The notes under the pieces are model-generated. The model was not told the origin of the DNA and searched no databases. It saw only the letters and a program-made list of their open reading frames with translations. From the NCBI GenBank assembly GCA_937893735.1, contig CALBGD010000336.1, positions 1-7,848 on the forward strand: 7,848 nucleotides of DNA, written 5' to 3'. The DNA comes from an uncultured Clostridia bacterium (GTDB lineage Bacteria; Bacillota; Clostridia; Oscillospirales; Ruminococcaceae). Positions 4,684 to 7,848 of this stretch are shown here, one piece after another (positions within the stretch are counted from its first letter, which is position 1; every line of letters begins with the position of its first letter). Position numbers and translations under genes: made by a program.

Positions 4684-7245
4684 ATGAAACGACTTGTTAT
4701 AGGCATGACCGCCCATGTGGACTCCGGTAAAACCACGCTCTCAGAGGCTATGCTGTTCACCGCCGGCGAAATACGGAAGCTCGGCAGAGTGGACCACGGC
4801 GACGCATTCCTCGACACTGACCCCATTGAGCGCAGCCGAGGGATAACCATCTTCTCAAAGCAGGCCGTAATGCGCCTTGGCGGGAACGAATACACCCTGC
4901 TGGACACGCCGGGTCATGTGGATTTCTCCGCTGAAACCGAGCGTGCGCTCCGGGTGCTGGACTACGCGGTTCTCGTCATCAGCGGAACGGACGGAGTTCA
5001 AAGCCACACGGAAACCCTCTGGAGGCTGCTGAAAAGATACGGCGTGCCTACGTTCATATTCGTGAACAAAATGGACATCTCGTTTCTGGAAAAGGAATCC
5101 CTCGGAAACGAGCTGAAACGAAAGCTCTCCTCAGGCTGCACCGAACTTTCTCCCGGCCGTCCGCCGGAGGAGCTTTTCGAGGAGCTTGCGGAATGCTCGG
5201 AGGACATGATGAACAGCTTCCTTGAAAGCGGCAGCATTTCCGATGAACTTATTTCCGCGGCAATATCCCGGCGGGAGCTGTTCCCTGTCGTGTACGGCTC
5301 GGCGCTGAAACTGAAAGGCGTGGAAGAGCTTCTCGGACTTATCGACAAGTACACTGTCATGCCGGAGCCCCGGCCGGAATTCGGCGCGCTTATCTACAAG
5401 ATAACCGCGGACGAGCAGGGAGCGCGGCTCACCCATATGAAGATAACAGGCGGCTCGCTGCGTGTAAAATCCGTGCTTGAATGCGGCGGTAGATCCGAGA
5501 AGGTGAACCAGATACGCGTGTATTCCGGGACGAAATTCACGGCGGTGGACGAGGCTCCCGCCGGGACGCTCTGCGCCGTTACCGGGCTGACCTCCGGCTC
5601 CGCCGGGGAGGGTCTCGGCACGGAAAGCAGCTCCCCTGCCCCGCTTCTGGAGCCGGTGCTCACATACCGCATTATTCTGCCGCCAAAGACTGATATTCCC
5701 TCAGCTCTGGAGAAGCTGAAAACCCTCTCAGACGAGGACCCCATGCTCCGGATAGTCTGGAATGAGCAGCTAAAGGAAATACACATTCAGCTTATGGGAG
5801 AGATCCAGCTTGAAATCCTGAAAAGCGTTATTGCGGAGCGCTTCGGGCTGGAAGTGGATTTCGACGAGGGCAGCATAGCCTACAAGGAAACAATAGAGGC
5901 CCCTGTCGAGGGCGTGGGACACTACGAGCCTCTGCGCCACTACGCGGAGGTACACCTCCTGCTTAAGCCTGCGGAGCGCGGCACAGGACTGCACTTCTTC
6001 ACGGACTGCCGCAAGGACGACCTTGACATCAACTGGCAGAGGCTGATACTCACCCATCTGGAGGAAAAGCAGCACATCGGAGTGCTCACAGGCTCGCCGA
6101 TAACCGACATGAAGATAACCGTTGTCGCGGGAAAAGCGCACATCAAGCACACCGAGGGCGGCGATTTCCGGCAGGCGACCTATCGTGCGGTAAGACAGGG
6201 ACTGCGCTCCGCGAAATCCGTTCTGCTGGAGCCGTGGTACGAATTCCGGCTGACCGTCCCGCAGGAATGCACTGGGCGGGCTATGACAGACTTACAGCGC
6301 ATGGACGGCAATATAGAGCCCCCGGAAACAATCGGCGATGAAACGATATTCAAAGGAAGCGCGCCGGTTTCGGAGCTGCGCGGATATCAGGGAGAGGTCA
6401 CAGGCTACACCCGAGGAAAGGGTCGGCTGAGCTGCATTCCGAAAGGATATTTCCCGTGCCATAACCCTGAGGAAGTTATAGCTCAGATAGGCTACGACTG
6501 CGATTCGGACACGGAAAACTCCGCGGACAGCGTTTTCTGCTCTCACGGCGCGGGTGTGCTCGTTCCATGGAACGAAGCTCCGGCGAGAATGCACGTTGAC
6601 AGCGGTCTCCGATTCGGCGAAAACGACAGAGAGGAGCCGGAGCAGGTCGTAACTCCGCAGCTTGTTTCGAACTACAAACAGCGCGTCGCCGCCGACAAAG
6701 AGCTCATGGAGATATTTGAGCGCACCTACGGCAAGATAAAGCGCAACGAGCGCTCCGCAATGCGCACCGAGAAAACTCCCGCCGCAAAAGTGCCGAAGCT
6801 CCCGCTGCCGCCGCAGGGTCCGGAATATCTGCTTGTGGACGGCTACAACATTATTTTCGCGTGGGAGGAGCTTAACAGGCTTGCAAAGGAAAATCTTGAC
6901 CTCGCGCGGACAAGGCTCATCAATATACTGTGCAACTATCAGGGATTCCGGCGGTGCAATCTGATTCTGGTATTCGACGCGTACCGGGTCAAGGGAAATC
7001 ACCGCGAGATAGAAAGCGAGATGGGCATTACCGTTGTCTACACAAAGGAAGCGGAAACAGCCGATATGTTCATCGAAAAGACCGCCCATGAACTCGGAAG
7101 GAAGCACCGTGTAAGAGTCGCGACATCGGACAACGTAGAGCAGATAATCATTCTTGGAAACGGCGCAGTGCGCGTATCAGCAACTGAATTCCTTGCGGAA
7201 GTCACAGAGGTGGAAAAGGCAATACGTCAGATAATCGAGGGATAG
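4684..7245 (+). CDS. EF-G/TetM-like ribosomal GTPase fused to a C-terminal NYN (Rae1/YacP-like) nuclease domain
   Basis: 853 residues; TetM has about 640. The N-terminal part is a translational GTPase of the ribosomal-protection class: G1 AHVDSGKTT (10-18), G2 RGIT with T55, G3 DTPGH (74-78, with the catalytic-type His), G4 NKMD (128-131) and G5 GSA (205-207). Domain II is about 233-305, III about 325-395, IV about 397-513 and V about 513-591 (LLEPWYEF, GRAMTDLQRM, GYTRGKG). A charged, Pro-rich linker (about 650-712) leads to a NYN/PIN-like domain (713-853) resembling B. subtilis Rae1: LLVDGYNII, VFDAYRVKG, KEAETAD and ATSDNVEQ. Its four expected acidic residues, D719, D765, D794 and D816, are all present. 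Inferred role: GTP-dependent binding to the ribosomal A site and cleavage of RNA there. Such fusions are often labelled tetracycline resistance; the domain IV loop argues against that. trmO follows after 1 nt. Confidence 0.93.
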   Translation: MKRLVIGMTAHVDSGKTTLSEAMLFTAGEIRKLGRVDHGDAFLDTDPIERSRGITIFSKQAVMRLGGNEYTLLDTPGHVDFSAETERALRVLDYAVLVISGTDGVQSHTETLWRLLKRYGVPTFIFVNKMDISFLEKESLGNELKRKLSSGCTELSPGRPPEELFEELAECSEDMMNSFLESGSISDELISAAISRRELFPVVYGSALKLKGVEELLGLIDKYTVMPEPRPEFGALIYKITADEQGARLTHMKITGGSLRVKSVLECGGRSEKVNQIRVYSGTKFTAVDEAPAGTLCAVTGLTSGSAGEGLGTESSSPAPLLEPVLTYRIILPPKTDIPSALEKLKTLSDEDPMLRIVWNEQLKEIHIQLMGEIQLEILKSVIAERFGLEVDFDEGSIAYKETIEAPVEGVGHYEPLRHYAEVHLLLKPAERGTGLHFFTDCRKDDLDINWQRLILTHLEEKQHIGVLTGSPITDMKITVVAGKAHIKHTEGGDFRQATYRAVRQGLRSAKSVLLEPWYEFRLTVPQECTGRAMTDLQRMDGNIEPPETIGDETIFKGSAPVSELRGYQGEVTGYTRGKGRLSCIPKGYFPCHNPEEVIAQIGYDCDSDTENSADSVFCSHGAGVLVPWNEAPARMHVDSGLRFGENDREEPEQVVTPQLVSNYKQRVAADKELMEIFERTYGKIKRNERSAMRTEKTPAAKVPKLPLPPQGPEYLLVDGYNIIFAWEELNRLAKENLDLARTRLINILCNYQGFRRCNLILVFDAYRVKGNHREIESEMGITVVYTKEAETADMFIEKTAHELGRKHRVRVATSDNVEQIIILGNGAVRVSATEFLAEVTEVEKAIRQIIEG

Positions 7246-7246
7246 A

Positions 7247-7848
7247 ATGTTAGAACTAAAGCAGCTAGCCGTTATACACACGGATTTCCCGGAGAAATTC
7301 GGGATTCCGCGTCAGAGCGGGCTGATTGAGGAGCTGCGCTCAACTCTGGTCTTTATGCCGGAATACCGCGTTCCGGAGGCGCTCCGGGGGATAGAGCAGT
7401 ACTCGCACCTCTGGCTGCTGTGGGAATTCTCCAAGGCTGTCAGGGACGGCTGGAGCCCGACTGTACGTCCTCCACGGCTCGGGGGAAATACCCGAATGGG
7501 CGTGTTCGCGACCCGCTCGCCGTTCCGCCCGAATCCGGTAGGACTTAGCTGTGTAAAGCTGGAGCGCGTGGAGCTCAACACCCTGGACGGTCCCGTGCTC
7601 CATCTTTCCGGGGCAGACCTCATGGACGGAACCCCGATATTCGACATCAAGCCGTATCTGCCTTATGTGGACTGCAAGCCGGAGGCCTCCAACGGATTCG
7701 CGCTTGCCCAGCAGGAAGGCGTGCTTTCCGTGGATATCCCGGAGGTTATCGCGGCTGGATTTCCGGCCGAGAAGCTCCCGGCGCTGAAAGCGGTGCTCGC
7801 GCAGGACCCACGGCCGCAGTATATTTCCGACCCGGGGCGGGAATACAC
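7247..7848 (+). CDS. trmO: tRNA (t6A37) N6-methyltransferase, TrmO/TsaA family (cut by right edge)
   Basis: The first 200 residues of a protein of about 230. In E. coli, TrmO uses S-adenosylmethionine to methylate t6A at position 37 of tRNA-Thr, next to the anticodon. Family motifs are clear: GIPRQSGL (19-26), GIEQYSHLWLLWEF (48-61), RPPRLGG and TRMGVFATRSPFRPNPVGLS (74-101), LSGADLMDGTPIFDIKPYLP (120-139), and the C-terminal-domain signature DPRPQY (187-192) near the cut. The ATG follows the stop of the GTPase-nuclease gene after one nucleotide (TAG-A-ATG), and GAGG (7237-7240), inside that gene, serves as its ribosome binding site 6 nt away, so the two are translationally coupled. The exact tRNA substrate in this organism is inferred only from the family. 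Confidence 0.93.
   Translation, partial: MLELKQLAVIHTDFPEKFGIPRQSGLIEELRSTLVFMPEYRVPEALRGIEQYSHLWLLWEFSKAVRDGWSPTVRPPRLGGNTRMGVFATRSPFRPNPVGLSCVKLERVELNTLDGPVLHLSGADLMDGTPIFDIKPYLPYVDCKPEASNGFALAQQEGVLSVDIPEVIAAGFPAEKLPALKAVLAQDPRPQYISDPGREY

Noticed and set aside
6292..7107. Open frame of 271 codons on the minus strand
   Set aside because: It is antisense to the C-terminal half of the GTPase-nuclease gene, has no ribosome binding site of note and no recognisable motif.
4684..7245. Classical tetracycline resistance gene
   Set aside because: Overall similarity to TetM is real, but the domain IV loop proline is absent and a nuclease domain is fused on, with no mobile element nearby. I therefore do not assign a tet symbol.

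Overview
The window looks like chromosomal DNA of a Gram-positive anaerobe of the Clostridia, most likely a Ruminococcus-type member of the Oscillospiraceae. Three things point there: consensus SigA-type promoters in short AT-rich gaps between genes of moderate GC, a short proB without a PUA domain beside proA, and a small membrane protein resembling the clostridial DUF6106 family. The species is an inference. I see no phage, insertion sequence, CRISPR array, tRNA or rRNA.

Left half, minus strand (about 1-3525): a strong promoter at 3497-3525 drives proB, proA and a gene for an unknown single-pass membrane protein, with gaps of 20 and 11 nt. ProB and ProA carry out the first two steps of proline synthesis from glutamate. 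The next minus-strand gene is pheS, cut by the left window edge. It has its own consensus promoter (466-494) and a leader of about 120 nt with no T-box motif. I see no terminator between the membrane-protein gene and pheS.

Centre (3445-3731): a 287-bp divergent control region with one promoter facing each way. The plus-strand leader has a small hairpin and a perfect 13-bp tandem repeat just ahead of the ribosome binding site.

Right half, plus strand (3617-7848): a two-membrane-segment protein of unknown function overlaps by 11 nt a gene of the holo-ACP synthase (AcpS) family. The AcpS-like protein has lost both residues that normally hold the catalytic magnesium. A good intrinsic terminator follows. 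Next is an 853-residue protein joining an EF-G/TetM-like ribosomal GTPase to a C-terminal NYN (YacP/Rae1-like) nuclease domain. One nucleotide after its stop begins a TrmO/TsaA-family tRNA methyltransferase gene, cut by the right edge.

The most interesting item is the GTPase-nuclease fusion. TetM-type GTPases enter the ribosomal A site, and Rae1 cuts mRNA in the A site, so the two halves make sense as one machine. Its coupling to an enzyme that modifies A37 next to the anticodon strengthens a decoding-centre theme. The AcpS-like protein without metal ligands is the second point worth checking.
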